Shown: piece by piece, positions 1 to 13,400 of the stretch
How the letters are laid out: every line of letters starts with the position of its first letter
Numbering within the stretch: the stretch's first letter is position 1
From: Dermanyssus gallinae
Lineage: Eukaryota; Arthropoda; Arachnida; Mesostigmata; Dermanyssidae
DNA: 64,000 nt
Reading direction: 5' to 3'
Assembly: GCA_003439945.1 (NCBI GenBank)
Contig: QVRM01002067.1
Span: forward strand, 2,268,501-2,332,500
Position numbers and translations under genes: made by a program
Notes under the pieces: model-generated
Databases searched by the model: none
The model's input: the letters and a program-made list of their open reading frames with translations, nothing else
What the model was told of the DNA's origin: nothing

Positions 1-2808
1 TATCCTTGTTACCTTTTCTTCTTCTGTGTGCTTTCCCCAGTTTCACATCATAACTTTTATCGCGTTATTTTAAACGCGTCGAATAGAGTTATTAGAGATG
101 GTTCTCTACTAGTTTTGATACGTCTGCTCAATGGTTGTTCACTCAACATATTTTCTCAATGTTTCCCGCGTATTTCGCTCTTTCTCTCGTGCCCTTATTC
201 TATCTAATCGTCTCGTATGAATTCTTTAACGAAATATACGACGGTATTTGACTCTAGCAAGATGAATAAACCATTGCCATAGACCATGGCTTGCGTGTCA
301 ACAATGACGATGATGGCGCTGGTGGCAGCAGATAGTAAATGAAATAATGCCATTGTTGCACAGGGAAGGTTGCACTGAGGGGTGGAGGAAGATTGAGGTA
401 CGTGGAGTCACGCCAGACTGGCAACCCCAACGACGACAATATTACGCTTGCTTTTTATTTGCCCCTTTATGAGCGGAGGCTAAAATAAACACACCGGGTC
501 GGACCACCACAGAACGAATGATGTAGCTGAAAGGGTGGCACAGTCCCTCGTGGTGTCGAATGGCCAACATGTGCCTACGTACGTCTTCGTTATTCGTTCG
601 GTTTGCACAGCCGAAAGGAAAAACCTTTTCTCTGTCCTTTCCGCGAATGAGTTCGCTCTACGTGTGTGCATCTGTATGTGTTCTTGGCGGTTGCCGGCAG
701 TGATGTTTGTTAAAGATTGAACAAAATAACTAAAACACAAAAGCACTAACGACCAGGATCGTCTGATTAATTGTCCGCTTTGCTGAACACCAGCAGCTGC
801 AGCAGCGCCGCCAAAAGTCTTCGTTTGCATAAATGGCCCAACTGTGGGCAGGCAGATGGACAGCAATGGCGTTAGTCGCATGCGCGGTGCAGACGACTGC
901 GTGGTGTATCAGTCGCCGCCGCTAAGCCTGTATCGCTTGCCCCGGCCGCGAATTGAGCTTGCAACTTTTTCGACCTGAGGTTATGCGAGAGGATACAGAA
1001 AACAGCCGACGATGGTTGAGGGGAAGGCGAAGGGGTGAGAATATCTCCCGGATGGTCACCCCCCCCCCCCGCCCCCCCCCCCGTCTGTCAACGCGACTTG
1101 CCGCGACTCGTCCGTCTGCTGCGGCTGGTGGCCGACGGCGGAAAACATCCGACGAACTGTTCCCAACTGCGGCCTCAGGTTTCCATTATGGCCATTGTCG
1201 TCCTCGGCGGCCGCGGCGGCGGCACGTCGAATCATTTTTCCTCTTGCTCTCCTCTCTTTGCTCATCGTTGCCTGTAGTAGGTAGGAAGGTCCGCTCAACC
1301 GAGCGCGCGCTCTCCAGCAGATAAAGGATCCTTTCGTTGTATTCGAGACAAGTGTGGTCAATAACCGCCGCGGTTAGACGGTTGCCGTTATGCTTGCACA
1401 CATACGTGTGTATAATTTGTGCCAAACTGTGTGATATATGATAGAATCTTATCTCTTGAATTGTCCAACAATATTGATACCCATTGTTTTGTCATAAACA
1501 TGCATCATTCTTTAGCAAATTCAAATGACAACAGCCGTAACGCAGTTGCACTATTGCACTACTCATGTCTGTATTAGTGCACCATCAGCAACATCACCAA
1601 CGATCTTTGAAAGTACTCAAGTGCACCATGATGGTCCACCGTATAGACTATAAGCTGTGGCGGGAAATGCTTAATTTACTACTTAGTAATAGCAGTTATA
1701 GTAGCAGTAGTAAAATAACTACTAAATTCGGTTAATTTTAGCAAAGCCAGACGCTCCAGTGTCCCACTAAGTTAAGATTTTTATTTCTGCCCTACTTAAG
1801 TATATATATTCTGCTTCATATATATCGTATAAACTTGCCGGTTTTGGCCTGAAACGAAAGCACGAATTTGCAAGGGTTGCGGGGTTATTTAATCACCAAT
1901 ATAATCTCCCATTCTTTAATTGACGTCTTGCCAATGATCTATCAGCTTTTCGATCCCGATTTGGAAATGTTTTGTTCTGGGAACGACGAATTGTGGTGTC
2001 TCATTTTAGATGTTCCCGAAAGAGTTGATTTTTTTAAGTTTTTTATCTACTGGGATAAGTGATATTCTAACGATGCTAGACCCAGATAGTAGTGTGGATG
2101 CTTAACCAATTCTCAGCCCAGATCAGACATATTTTTTAAAACTGGTGTTACTCAGGCGTCTTGCTTCGATGAAAGATGACCTCTTACCTGTTCACGAGTT
2201 GTGGACGCGTTTAGGTCAATGTTTCTTGAATTCGTTGGAGTTGTTGGCAGTAGACACACGTCTTAATAGTCTGGTTCATTCTAACAGAACGATGTTTCTG
2301 AGATCCAACCTATAACACAACATAACTTTATTTGAGTGGAGGTTTCGCTTGGGTTGACTCTGGCAGAAGTCTGCTGCCTCGGACCAGAATGTACGTCTGT
2401 TTAAGTACTCGTAAAAGACCAATTTTTTTATCCCAGGTTACTAAGCGAGAGAATATTGCATGGCGTTGGCAATTTGGCGTAAGTGCAGACACGCGGGCGC
2501 TCTAACTTATATAATATGGATACACAAGCTACAGCAGCGTTCGAATCTTTTTGGAACTCGTACAGCAAAACACTCCGAGTTTGCTTTTCTACATTTACAA
2601 TTTCTCCGCTTTCTCAAAAAGCAACTAAGCTTTTGGTGTCAAAGCGGGGCCTACCCAATGATGTAGTAGAACGTACAGTAAAGTACTGTACGTTGTATCA
2701 TAAACGCGTTACCCTTTTTTCATACTAATATTGCTTAGAGGAGGCTGCAAGCGTTCGAAACAAGTGGATACCAAAACGACCAGAACTTTTGCATTAATAA
2801 GCATAAAA

Positions 2809-2811
<3 letters not shown>
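1..2811. other. Upstream non-coding DNA, probably intronic
   Basis: No cadherin-like exon or other recognisable coding sequence was found on either strand. Short open frames here have no family resemblance. The stretch holds a C homopolymer with one G interruption at about 1059-1082 and a GC-rich patch at about 900-1330. The first recognisable exon downstream (8931) begins inside a codon and inside a cadherin repeat, so this region is most simply the end of a long intron, but intergenic origin cannot be excluded. Confidence 0.5.

Positions 2812-2884
<73 letters not shown>
2812..2884. repeat. (TA)n microsatellite
   Basis: About 73 bases of perfect alternating TA. Open frames reading IYIYIY through it are artefacts. 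Confidence 0.98.
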
Positions 2885-2888
<4 letters not shown>

Positions 2889-5800
2889 TTGAATGTTTAT
2901 ATTATAAAATAGTCTCTCAAAGTAACAACTCTGCTTGTTTGGAAATGGTTTGCTGTATAATTTTAATATCACAACAGACTGTCCATCAAAATGGCTGCAA
3001 CCGCGCTACTTGCCATATTGTATATGATACGTCCCAAAAAAAAATCTTTTCAACCAATCACGGTTGGATCTCACCCCAAAAATTAGCTCCCTGGGACTGC
3101 GCATTAGGCAAGTAATTCAAAGGGTCAGATTTTTTTTTTGGTTTTTGCTTAGATAGGACATTCCAAGCTATTTGTTGCGGTGTATAGGACCGCCACTTTT
3201 TGACCCTTTGGTCACTCAAAACGTTTTGGCTTTCGGAAATGTTACGTTGCAATATGGGCATTTTTAACATCAAATTCTTGCGTAAAACCATCAACCAAAG
3301 CAACGAACTGCGTCACCAAAGTGTGTCATATTTTTTCTAGTGCGTTACCTAATAGCCTCTGACATATTTGAACATAAGCTATAAATAGAAAAAAATCGAA
3401 CCTGCGATAGGGCACACCAGAGATCAGGGTAGTATTGTGGACTAGCCACCCAGACCCCGCCACCACGATACGTCTAAGACGGTGCATAGACTAACTGAAA
3501 ATAGGCAGCGGGTATAATCAGGCAGAAAAACAGCCGACGGGGGGGGCGGATAGATCGTATTACTTTCAGTAGACGAGACTTTCTGTCTCGCTTTCTACAA
3601 CATTTACACTGGTGTTTTCTTCTTGTTCTTTAAAGTATGTCATAATTTTTTTCGCCTTTGTACCTGAATTCTATCAGGGTGGAACTTGTTCTCGCATTTG
3701 TTTAGTTAGCGATATAAAGAAAAAAGACAGGAAGCCACAACTCATTCGGTTAGCTGTGTGTTGTTGGTGCGTCAGCCAGAGCTCGCGGGTTTGATCCGAA
3801 CTTCCACAGGTTGAGCAGCTACGATATGGTCAACGAAAGGCTGGCGGGCACTAACCTACGAGTTGGTATTTCGCAGTTATACTTAGTACGTGGCTATCAT
3901 CCGACGGCTCTGGGAGAGACTTTTTATCCTCGTCAGCGGTTGAACAAGTAGTTGATATACGGGCCACGTCGTCACTTTGCTCCTGCTATATCTAGTTATT
4001 GCCCGTTGCGCTGAAATTTTGGTCAAACTCTTGGCTGCCGTCTACTGTTGCTACGCTACCTTGCGCCTCGCCTGCGGAGCCGATTAAGGCCTATCCTACT
4101 ATATAAAGAAAACGAACTTTATCAGCACCAACTAAGAGCTGGTTCAGAGGTTAAATTTAGTGACGGCACAACACAGTCATAGCAGCTCGTTCGACGGTAG
4201 TCAACCGTCTTGTTGCCTCCTATCGGTTGAAGGGGGGGAAGGGGGGGCGGGGGGGAGCAGTCCTCAATCCGATCAAGTCCCCGGAGGCTAGCTTCGAGAA
4301 ACTTCCACTTGTTTTAGAGATCCTTTATCGGAACCTGCAAGTGACGTGGTGGCCGCGCTCTCTCCGCACTTCTCCGGAGAATCCCTGCTGTGTCCTTTGC
4401 TTTCCATGGAGGCGTTTGCTGCCACACGCAGCTTCAGGCGCCGTCGCTAGCTTCTAGCGTCGGAATCCCATCGTCGAGCATCAGTTTGGCGCCATGACGT
4501 TTTACGCTCGCAGAAAGAAGGGACGGATTGCGTGCTGGAGTATGGCCGCACGTGAGCGTATCCTGGGAGGTTACGAGAGCGCCTTGAACTAACCTGAGGG
4601 GCTTTTATATTTAATACTTTAACTGGCTGTCTCTTTGTTTTTCGGGCCTTACACTGCGATCGGCGGCCACAAGAACGCTTTTTTCTTCGTTTGGCTCTTC
4701 TAATGGTTGGGGAGAACAAAGTAAGTGTTCGGCGTATAGGCCCGGCGAAGGCTTGTTATCTCAGCAAAAATAGGCAGTCCCTTTACGATCAGGCCGTTGC
4801 CCACGTATTGCCAATATCCGAATGGTGGCACCACCCTCTTCCGGCAACGTGCGATTTGCCCCTGCTGCTATGTCAGCCTCGCTAGCGGCGCTTCTCTGAG
4901 TCGCAATTATCTATTACATGTTTTCGCTTTCGCTTCGCATTAACAGACGTGCCTAGCTCACTAAGCTCAATGTGTTGATGATCTCGCCATACTATCCCTC
5001 CGTGTCAGCGTTTTCAAGTTTCCTCCCAAGGCGCTTGTCACGAAGTGGCTGCGTCGTTTGCGATACTAGCGGCCCGGTCTCCAGTTGCCTTTGATATCGA
5101 TATTCTTCGCACTCTTCTTTTCGACTCGACATTTCAAACTTTTAACTAACTCGACACCTTTACTGCCCTGTTTCCAATCTATTAGTCTAACTCGTTCGTC
5201 TACTATGCATACTCATCGCAGGCACCAATTTCTGTCCGTCGTCTGCAACTTTTTTTCTATAGAGACACCACTAGATCTCCTTGGAAAAATGGGCGCACTT
5301 AAGGTGCGTTGTAAATATCACACTGGTTTTAAACAAACCACTGCAGGTTTTGAATCGTGAATGATAACGTTTTTATTATTCTTTGGTGAATATTATTTTA
5401 TTCTCACACATACCGTTAAGCAGATTTATCCCTACTGTCATACCGATACACTGCTTAAACTAGCGTTGTACACATGGCAGTCATCCTCGGACGGTTTTCA
5501 TATATGCTCGCACAAAAAGCGAAACTTTGAATTTACCTCCCCAGGAGACGCCAGTCCGAATGCAGTCATCTTGCTGGATACACTCGACAACAAATAACTT
5601 ATTCGTTTAATTTCTATTTGACAGAATAGAAGACACCGCTTTCATATACAAGCTTGTGTGGTTTACTAGGACGCACTATGTAGTATTAGGGCGAACAGCA
5701 TAGTTCCACATCACCTTTTCGACTGGCAACAGTCTAAATGGTAGCCTTTTGGACTTTTCACCTGCTTGAAAGATCTAGGCTAGCTCATGAGCAGCATATT

Positions 5801-5912
5801 GTACTTAGAAGGGCAGGCTAGAGCTGCTTTCTCGAAACTTAGCGTTCCTAGCAGGACAGGCGGCGGCAAGGAGGGGAGTCGAAAAGTGCCCATTGTGGGG
5901 AAAATTGTTTTT

Positions 5913-5914
<2 letters not shown>
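2885..5914. other. Non-coding DNA, no gene seen
   Basis: Nothing recognisable as a gene. A purine tract of runs of G lies at about 4230-4256. A tRNA B-box-like string (GGTTTGATCC) occurs near 3787 but without a convincing A box. A minus-strand open frame at 3058-3303 was examined and not recognised. Confidence 0.5.

Positions 5915-6005
<91 letters not shown>
5915..6005. repeat. (TA)n microsatellite
   Basis: About 91 bases of perfect alternating TA. Confidence 0.98.
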
Positions 6006-6010
<5 letters not shown>

Positions 6011-8930
6011 TGACTAATATGTAAAATAATATACATCTCAAGAATGAGTGTGAATAAACGGTGAATTTGTTTAGCCTGTTGGTTTAATTTAACCATAATT
6101 GGGCACTATATCTACAGCGACCACCCGTTTTTTTCGATTTGCTTTTTTCTATTCCAAACGTTTGGAAGATCTTGAAGCACTAGCTTGCAATGCTGCTCGA
6201 TAAGCTGATGTGTCCCGGGGGATAAAAATGTAATTTAGCCGCAAAGCTGACTTTGCTCTTTCTCTATCTTTTCTCTGTGTGCTCTGACGCCGCCAGTGGT
6301 ATCCGCCACTTCAGGGCGGATAGACGACAGAAGAGCCGAAGAAACTGGGGACATTCTTTATAGTGCCGTTGTTGGCGATATTATTCCTCGCTACTCATTC
6401 CATCATTTACGAAATCTTTGGCGTGGAAAATTGACAGTATATCTTTTTCTCGTGATCGGCGTCGTCATTCCGTTACACGCTATCTCTCAACCGTTGATGT
6501 GGTCCGGTTTGGCCTCTGTAGCTGACGTGGAAGAGACAACGACACAGCGGTGAGGCGGTCGGTAAAGGTCGGCTGCCAAGGGTCGCCATTTCCTCTCGTT
6601 TCTATCGACTTGAGTTTAGAATGCTCCAACGCGTCTGCGTTCGTTCGTTGGTTCACATTTCTTTCTCAAAATTCATCCGACGTGCATATGAAGCGACAGC
6701 AGCAGCAGCAGAATAGTAGCAGTAGTTTATACCACCCATGCGCTGTTGCCACTCTCGATATTGCTCATAGCCATTTTCTTTGTTTCCTACCCGATTGGCT
6801 CTCCACGATCTACTCTCTGCGGCTCCAGATAGAGCGTATATTCGTTATAGTGGGTTTGGTCGCAGTGGGTGTTCGTTGGCAAACGACGTAGTGCCGGTGC
6901 GGTGGTGTCGGTTACAATAACTAGTAGTAGTCTCCAAACAAGGACAGCCACAGCAATGACGAAAACAGTAAAAGCGTCAAAAATAGATAAACAGCAATAT
7001 TTTACCAAAGAATCATTGTTTATACGGGAACAGCATGGCTAGTGCTGTGCACAACATACGTTCCCGATATGTCCAGCCAGTTGAATGCTGCAGACTCAGT
7101 GATGGCGTCTAGCATCATAGCATGACGACCTGTTCAACATGGTCATGCTAAATCATGCCCGTTGATGCCTGTACTCTGTCAGATTAGATGCTGTGTCCTT
7201 TTGTTGAGTGGAATCATTGTCAACGACATCCTTCCTAGCGTCCTAGTTGGGTCCCTCAACAAATGTACCCCAATGTGGGCGATGTCATTGAAACCCTCCC
7301 TGCGTCGGACACGACGTTCATTCGTATCATACAAAATTGCTGAAACAAAATCCTCTTGTATGGCATGTTTATCTGTCGCGCTTAAGCTGTCAATCTGCCG
7401 GCTCCATTTGGTTGTGTTTTGTCAAATGAAGAATTTGCGGCTGTTCTTGGACGGCTTTTTCGGCTGAGCTAGCAATTCCAATATGGCTCGATCGTTGTGC
7501 TGGTGCTGGCAGCAAATAGTAGGTAGTAGTACACCGTTTCGTTGTCGCGGCCTGCTCTGCATTCCCGTGTAACATGCGCCTGTCTATATATAGCTGCAAT
7601 GCTGCTTTGCTATGCGTGCAATATATGGCCAGCCTGCAGTCTTGAAATAAGTGGCAACTTGTTCTAATGGCGCTATAACGATGATTGCCGGCGCTATCCG
7701 AGCTAATCAAAGCTACCAAAAAAAGATGAGGAACGCTAGCGCTTCCGGCGGTAATTAGCTGGCATTTACACTTCATGACTGAATAGAAACGCATCGCTTG
7801 TGTATGTTTGCGTGTATATACTGACGGTTAGCGAGTGAGCGAGAGAACCGGCTGAAGGACTCGCGCAAAGTGGGGTCTTTTTTCTAGTTGGTGCATTCTC
7901 CAACATATGTTCTGCTTGTTGCAGCATAACAGCTAACACAGTGTTGTTGCGTTTCGGGTTATATCTCGCTCAGCTCTATACGCTCAAGTGGCTATCTATT
8001 GCCGCAGCTGAATAGAAAATGTTTGGGCTCAAGCTGGCCCAGCTGGCTCAATCTGTTCGTGTTGTTGCCCGGAACTCTTCAGTATTGATCCCGTGATACG
8101 TCCGCCGTTGCTTGCCTTGCTTAGACATTACGCATTCTACATACATATATCACAAAGGTCGATTTGCTGAAAGTGGATCGAAGTAACGATTCCGCCCGTC
8201 AGCTTGGTCGTCTGCCCTGCCCGATTGAAAAGTGCGCACGCCTTGCCGTGCCCCCAAAAGTAGTACCGGCCTTGTTCGGGACTCCTGCAGCGTCAACAAG
8301 TTGGTTCCTTTGTCGCGCTGTCTAGGATGGATTTGGGCCCCTGCAAAGGGCTAAGGAAAACCCCGGGCTCCAAAGTGAGGCCATGGATGCCAGAACAGCA
8401 GTCGAGTACGAACGCAGCCTACGCCTTCCACCTGGCATTGCCGGTCGCACCCGGCTCGCAGTTGCAGAAACAGCGATTTCTCTCGCAGGAAGTCGATATG
8501 AAAAGGATTGTTGCTTTGTTCCAGCATTGGCGAAACTTTGATCGGAGTACCGGGCGCAGACAGCGCAGCCCAGCGTACAAGGACGACGGCCGGGAGAGCA
8601 GAAGCCGGAGGGATAAGAAGGAGCGAGACTATGGGCGAAGGGGCGCTGTCTTCATTCCTAGGTCACTAGATTGCTAATACTTTTGTTCCATACTCCGCTC
8701 ACTGCAAGCCAGCAGTGTCTCCTGGCTGGAGCGGCCACTGCACATCGCCTTACAGTCACCCAAGTATCCCGTTCTATTCAGAAGTGCGCTACGTCCGTCG
8801 GCCTGAGCTGTGCTTGTATACAGTTGGAGTATGGTAGCGGCAAAAGAGGTGCACTCTTTGAGTAGTCCTGTTGGTAGGGACGTCCAATGCTGGCTGCGAC
8901 TAATATGTATAACGTTTCTTTCCTCTGCAG
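6006..8930. other. Intron preceding first visible kug exon
   Basis: The stretch ends in a good splice acceptor (tttcctctgcag at 8930). A 116-codon open frame at 8327-8677 starts with ATG and has a basic, Arg/Lys/Asp-rich C-terminal half, but it resembles no family I know and has no supporting context. Short CAG repeats occur near 6700. No cadherin exon was seen. Confidence 0.5.
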
Positions 8931-10268
8931 GAGTCATACGTACAAGGACTGTGTTGGACTGCGAGAACAAGCCATTTTATTGGCTGGTCATTTCAGCGCA
9001 GGACCGCGCCGCCGTCCCTCTCAGCAGCCGACTAGATGTCTACATCAAAGTCAACGATGTGAACGACAATTTCCCGTTAACCAGGCTACCCTACTACAAG
9101 GGAACGGTAGTCGAAGGCTCGCCGGCCAACGTTTCTGTTCTTACCATCGAGGCGTTCGACGGTGATCATACGTCGAATGCCGAGAAGATTACGTTTGCAA
9201 TCACCGCCGGAGATCCGCAGGGATACTTTCGTATTGATAAGCATAGCGGCGTTATCACAACAACGGAACGTAAACTCGACCGCGAGATTCAAGACAAATA
9301 CCTGCTCGATGTGACCGTCACAGACGATGGAGAACCGAGCCTCTCTTCGGTTACTCAAGTGCTCATCCACGTCGGTGACATCAACGACCACGAACCGAGA
9401 TTCATTCAAGTACAATACCGCTTCAAAATTCTTGCCCAAGACGAGCTGAAGGAGCAACTTGACCTTGCTCAGGTTGTGGCAACGGATGCCGATGCCGGGG
9501 CTAACTCGGAGCTGGCATACTCAATCATCCGGGGCGCCACGTTTCGCTTCTCAATCGATCAGCACACAGGCATGATCCGGTCGCGGTCTGCCCTGCTTGC
9601 CGATGAAATTCACGAATTGCACATCAAGGTGAGCGACCTCGGTGATGCGCCTCTGCACTCCACCTGCGTCGTTATGCTACAGATAGTTCCACGGCCAAAC
9701 ACGGCTAGCAATCGGCCACCCAAGATCAAAGCTGTCGACGTGAGCGAGGTGCTGGAGACGGATAAGGTCGGTCACGTGGTCGCCATAATCTCTGCTGTTG
9801 ATCTCGACCTTCATAACGTATACTTCCGCATTAGTTCGGGAAATGAAAAAAAGTTGTTTGCACTGAAGAAGCCCGACGAGGGCGCCGTGCTTATTGCGCG
9901 GCCTATCGTACAGTCGGATGTCGGCACGTTCATGCTTACGGTCGAAGCGACCGATGGCCTCTCTAAGACGTATACCGACTTCAACGTGACCGTCATGGAT
10001 GACAACAACCAATATCCGGAGTTCATCGAGGAGAAGTACACAGTCGAGGTCTCGGAGATGGTCAAACCGGGAACGGACATCTTAAAAATAAAAGCCGTTG
10101 ACAGAGATGTCAACGATCAACTCTTCTATGCAATTCATAATGCAGCTGCCATAGCTAGCTTGAAGAAATTCCATCTGGCAGCCTCGACGGGAATACTGCA
10201 GGTAGCTCAGCCGCTAGATCATGAGGAAACTCGGGAACACATAATCACCGCTCTTGCTAAGGATTCAG
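8931..10268 (+). CDS. kug: Fat-like cadherin, exon with ~4 cadherin repeats
   Basis: First visible exon, entering in phase 1 (the first codon is split) and encoding about 446 residues. It starts in the middle of a repeat at VIRTRTVLDCE, a string typical after the TG turn of a cadherin domain. Calcium-binding linkers are DVNDNFP (about residue 41), DINDHEP (about 152) and DDNNQYP (about 356); a degenerate linker around RPPKIKAVD (about 261) lacks the DxND signature. LDRE and AxDxD motifs are present in several repeats. It ends at TCAG/gttagt, phase 1, joining cleanly to the next exon to give AKDSGLPG. The missing preceding exon must end in the first base of a Gly codon. Confidence 0.9.
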
Positions 10269-10622
10269 GTTAGTTAAAGATGTTGTTATGTTGCCTCATG
10301 TGTGTCATAATGGCTTTTCATTTTGATCTATAAGCATTTGTCGTTGGGTTAGCTGTAAATCTATGGGATGAACGTCATGCTTTTACTTATGGTCCCGTTA
10401 TAACATGTATGAAACGCAAAGTTCCGTATGAAACGTTTGACGTATTTACGTTATAAAATTATAACAATACTAACATTAGCTGCAATCGTAGGACTATTGG
10501 CGTTTCTACCATTTCGTCAGCATCGATGTTTATTAGGTGACGTATTTTTTACGAAAACGTTTGTCCATCACCCTTACCTCTTGCTGTGGTATCGCGTTCT
10601 ACGCTCTCTCGTTTGCTTACAG

Positions 10623-10820
10623 GTTTGCCTGGTAAACGCGCTTATGTCCGAATTCATGTACTTGTGGCGGACCACAATGACCATGCGCCTGAATTTCTAC
10701 AGAGCTCGTTTGAAGGCAAGGTATTTGAGAGCGCAGCAGTCGGCACTTCAGTCGTACAGTGCACGGCTGTTGACAAGGATCGTGGCGACAATGCGCGCAT
10801 CTCATATAGCATCGTTTCCG
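10623..10820 (+). CDS. kug: Fat-like cadherin, short cadherin exon
   Basis: About 66 residues, phase 1 in and out. The acceptor is tttgcttacag. It carries the end of one repeat with the linker DHNDHAP and the start of the next (FEGKVFESA, DKDRGDNA). The donor gtgagt follows codon fragment g; joined to the exon at 15808 it gives ISYSIVSGNVGGSFAIQP, an uninterrupted cadherin strand, which fixes the splice across the 5-kb intron. Confidence 0.88.
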
Positions 10821-12029
10821 GTGAGTATGGTGACGCAAATCAACATACACAAACAGTGCTTATAGCCCCTTGCCCCGGTGTGAATGAATTCATTTGATCT
10901 GCAGCCTCTTAGATGTGCTTAAGCTTGGCGAATCCTATCGATTGCCTCATTCGACAGGGCCATCAAGTTGTGGGTATCGCACACGATATGACACCATTCC
11001 AGGGTACGATGTAACGATTGCTATGCAAGCATGTATTGAGGGTGAAATTTGCAAAGCACGTTCCGTCGGTGACAGAAAGATGGGAGTCAAGTATATCCCA
11101 AACGAGCACACTTACGGCATTGAGTGCGGTCTAAAGAATCGACTTTAATATTATATAGAGATGTATCTGGTTCGATATTTACATAATCGGAATTAGCGGT
11201 GTGGCGCACCTAATTTCCCTGAAATACACAATAACCTCAGTACCTTGTCGCACTAAATGTAGGTGCTTGTTTATGAGCCTCATATCACCTCGGCTATATC
11301 AGTATTGTCTGGTCTCGGTGATGCAGCACATGACGTGCGGCAATGCTAGGAACGGTGATGTTGGCATATCCTGTGCTGCAAACATCCTTTATTGCGTATG
11401 CGTTGCCTTTGAGCCTGTCGTTGGGGACAGGACTCAAAGGCAAGACGCTTCGCCTGTCAGGTCTGCGGCTTTGTTAGCTGCTTTTGTTTGTTGTTATTAG
11501 AGATGATAAACACATTTCCACGACGCGCTGTAGAAGCGCAACGGTTTGCGCATCTTGGCCAAATGGCCATCTCACGTTCTTTGTAGCTACAAGCGGTGAG
11601 TCGTTGTCTGTTGTCTGCTGGTTCGCTTTCTCTCTCTCTATCTTCATCTATTTTCTAATAACGCTAATGTAGCGCTGACAAAGCGCCGCCCATGAGCGCA
11701 TCTTACATGCAGCTCAGCTTCAGACCGTGTTGCTATAACGACACATATTAACTTAGGGCTTGGAGAGCTTCTCTCCAAAAGGCGAGCACTAGTCTCTGTT
11801 AGAACGGCGACGCCAATTGAGCAAGATCCGCCTACTCTATTGATGGTTGGCGAAGCTCATGCTGACGGTGCAACACAAACCGCCCCGATGTTGTGCTGAT
11901 GCTGATGGTGGTGCCTTTTTCTTTGTTGCTACTGTTTCTATCACAGCTTATTCGGTGTCTCGGTTCGTTGTGTTGTCGTTTGCTGTTTCGTGTTAGGGTT
12001 TGTATCTATAAATCACCCACGTCTAATTA
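10821..12029. other. Intron sequence, no gene
   Basis: Left part of the 5-kb intron. Nothing recognised. Confidence 0.6.
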
Positions 12030-13400
12030 TTACGTTTATTTGTAGGCGTCATGTCTTGATATGTGATAAGTGGCACACATGTATATACATACTGCATGTA
12101 TATACATACTAGGCGGACGACCAAAATGTTCGTAGCACCAAATACAAGCAATATGCAGACAAAGACCACGTACCTTTTATTGCTTAGTATAATGTCCCCC
12201 ACAGCTATAGCACGAACAAAGTATTCCAAATCTTTAGATCGAAAATACTCGTGTACCGTGCATATCACGTCATTGTTGCTCTGGAATTCCTTTCCGGACA
12301 TATGTTTCTTGAAGTTTCCAAACAAATAATAGTCGCACGTGGCCAGACCCAGAAAACTTTTTTAACTCTTTGACAACCACGTTTTAGACGCTCGTAATGG
12401 GCTAAGATGCCTGTGGCGCGATATCGTCTAAATGCATCTATCGTCATCGCGTTCTTGTACTGGATTTATATAGGCTTTTTCCAGCAGAGGTATGTAGCCG
12501 CAGGGCAACGACAAGCACGCCCAACAAATACAACCAGCAAGGCCGGGGCTCGAACTTGCGATTGTTTTGCTAACCATGGTTGCCATGGCAACGCCCCTTT
12601 TCGAACGGTGCGTTAGCCGCCTAAGCCATTGCCGCTACAACTTGCGCCCAGGGAATGCTTGACAATTTTAAACTTTAGTTTGCGTAATTTGGCCATGGCA
12701 AAAAGAGACACGGCCGCTGTGGGCGGGTGCATTGTCGTGGTGAAACAGCATAGTTCTTTTTTGCATCGCGGGTCGTTGTACTATGATGAATTCCTTCAGC
12801 TGGGCCAAGAATGTTTCGTAGTACTGCTCAGTTATCACTGCTTCTGTAGAAAGGTAGTCAGTCAATAGGATACTTTTGCGTCCCAGAAAACGGTCGCTAA
12901 AACCTTTCCGGTCGAGATATGCCTCTTTACCTGGAGGAAGGCCCTCCCTTTGCCGCGTGCTCGCGTCTTCCCGTCCTGGAGTGAAGTGGTGGATCCAGCT
13001 TTCGTTGACGGCTACGAATCTGCCCAAAAATGCGGATTTCGTTTCAAAGGTCCCAAATTGATACGCTTGCCAATGTTGGCTAATTATATCGTGTGATAGC
13101 CATTTTGTTTAAATTTCCTTAATGGATAAAGGTTAATGCAATATTTGATGTACTGCACGATAGCGAGTGCCCATCTTTTTCTCTATTTCGCGCAGCTTCA
13201 CCGCTGTCGGCGGTCAGTCATCATGAGTTTGTAGACTTCTCGCACAGTTTTTTTTGGATCCGAAGCTGTTTCGGCCGTCCAGAAAGTTGTGCATCATCGG
13301 CAATATTAAATGAGGCAATCCATTTGCTAAAACTCACTTGGTTGATTAGGCCACTTAGCAATATCCTGCTAACATATATAGCGCTTGCTATTGATAGTCA
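12030..13400 (-). mobile_element. Decayed mariner transposon, split by a SINE
   Basis: The minus strand shows scattered but collinear mariner transposase segments: SGRPKQ and VYKLMMTDRR near 13180-13310, FVAVNESWIHHFTP near 12985-13025, FHHDNAPAH near 12705-12735, LATCDYYLFGNFKKH near 12305-12350 and EYFRSKDLEYF near 12220-12250. These match the helix-turn-helix tail and the three catalytic D blocks of the DD34D family. The first catalytic Asp is Asn here (NESW instead of DESW), and there are many frameshifts and stops, so it cannot be active. About 290 bp of foreign DNA separates the second and third D blocks. Terminal repeats were not found, so the ends are approximate. Confidence 0.82.
12365..12655 (-). 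mobile_element. tRNA-derived SINE inside the mariner
   Basis: This segment interrupts the mariner between its second and third catalytic blocks. Read on the minus strand it has an A-box-like string TGGCTTAGGCGGCTAA (about 12608-12630) and, about 50 bases on, a B-box-like string AAGTTCGAGCCCC (about 12543-12560), in tRNA order. An A-rich stretch lies near the other end (about 12360). CCCAG occurs at both junctions and may be a short target duplication. The family is not identified; it is a SINE by RNA polymerase III boxes and insertion context only. Confidence 0.6.

Noticed and set aside
2709..2972. Open frames reading IYIYIYIY through (TA)n tracts (also near 5800-6096, 16418-16715, 17167-17466, 36675, 37133, 40569, 49551, 62769, 63605)
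   Set aside because: They are low-complexity translations of microsatellites, not genes.
3058..3303. Minus-strand open frame that might be a transposase end (DPLNYLPNAQ)
   Set aside because: The order of motifs does not match any transposase family I know and there is no second block nearby.
3740..3830. tRNA B-box-like GGTTTGATCC
   Set aside because: No A box at the right distance and no tRNA fold.
8327..8677. 116-codon ATG open frame near the first visible kug exon
   Set aside because: No cadherin motif, no signal peptide, no donor that joins the next exon; kept only as a remark.
10428..10865. 145-codon open frame overlapping the second exon in another frame
   Set aside because: Shadow of the cadherin exon at 10623-10820, which reads cleanly in its own frame.
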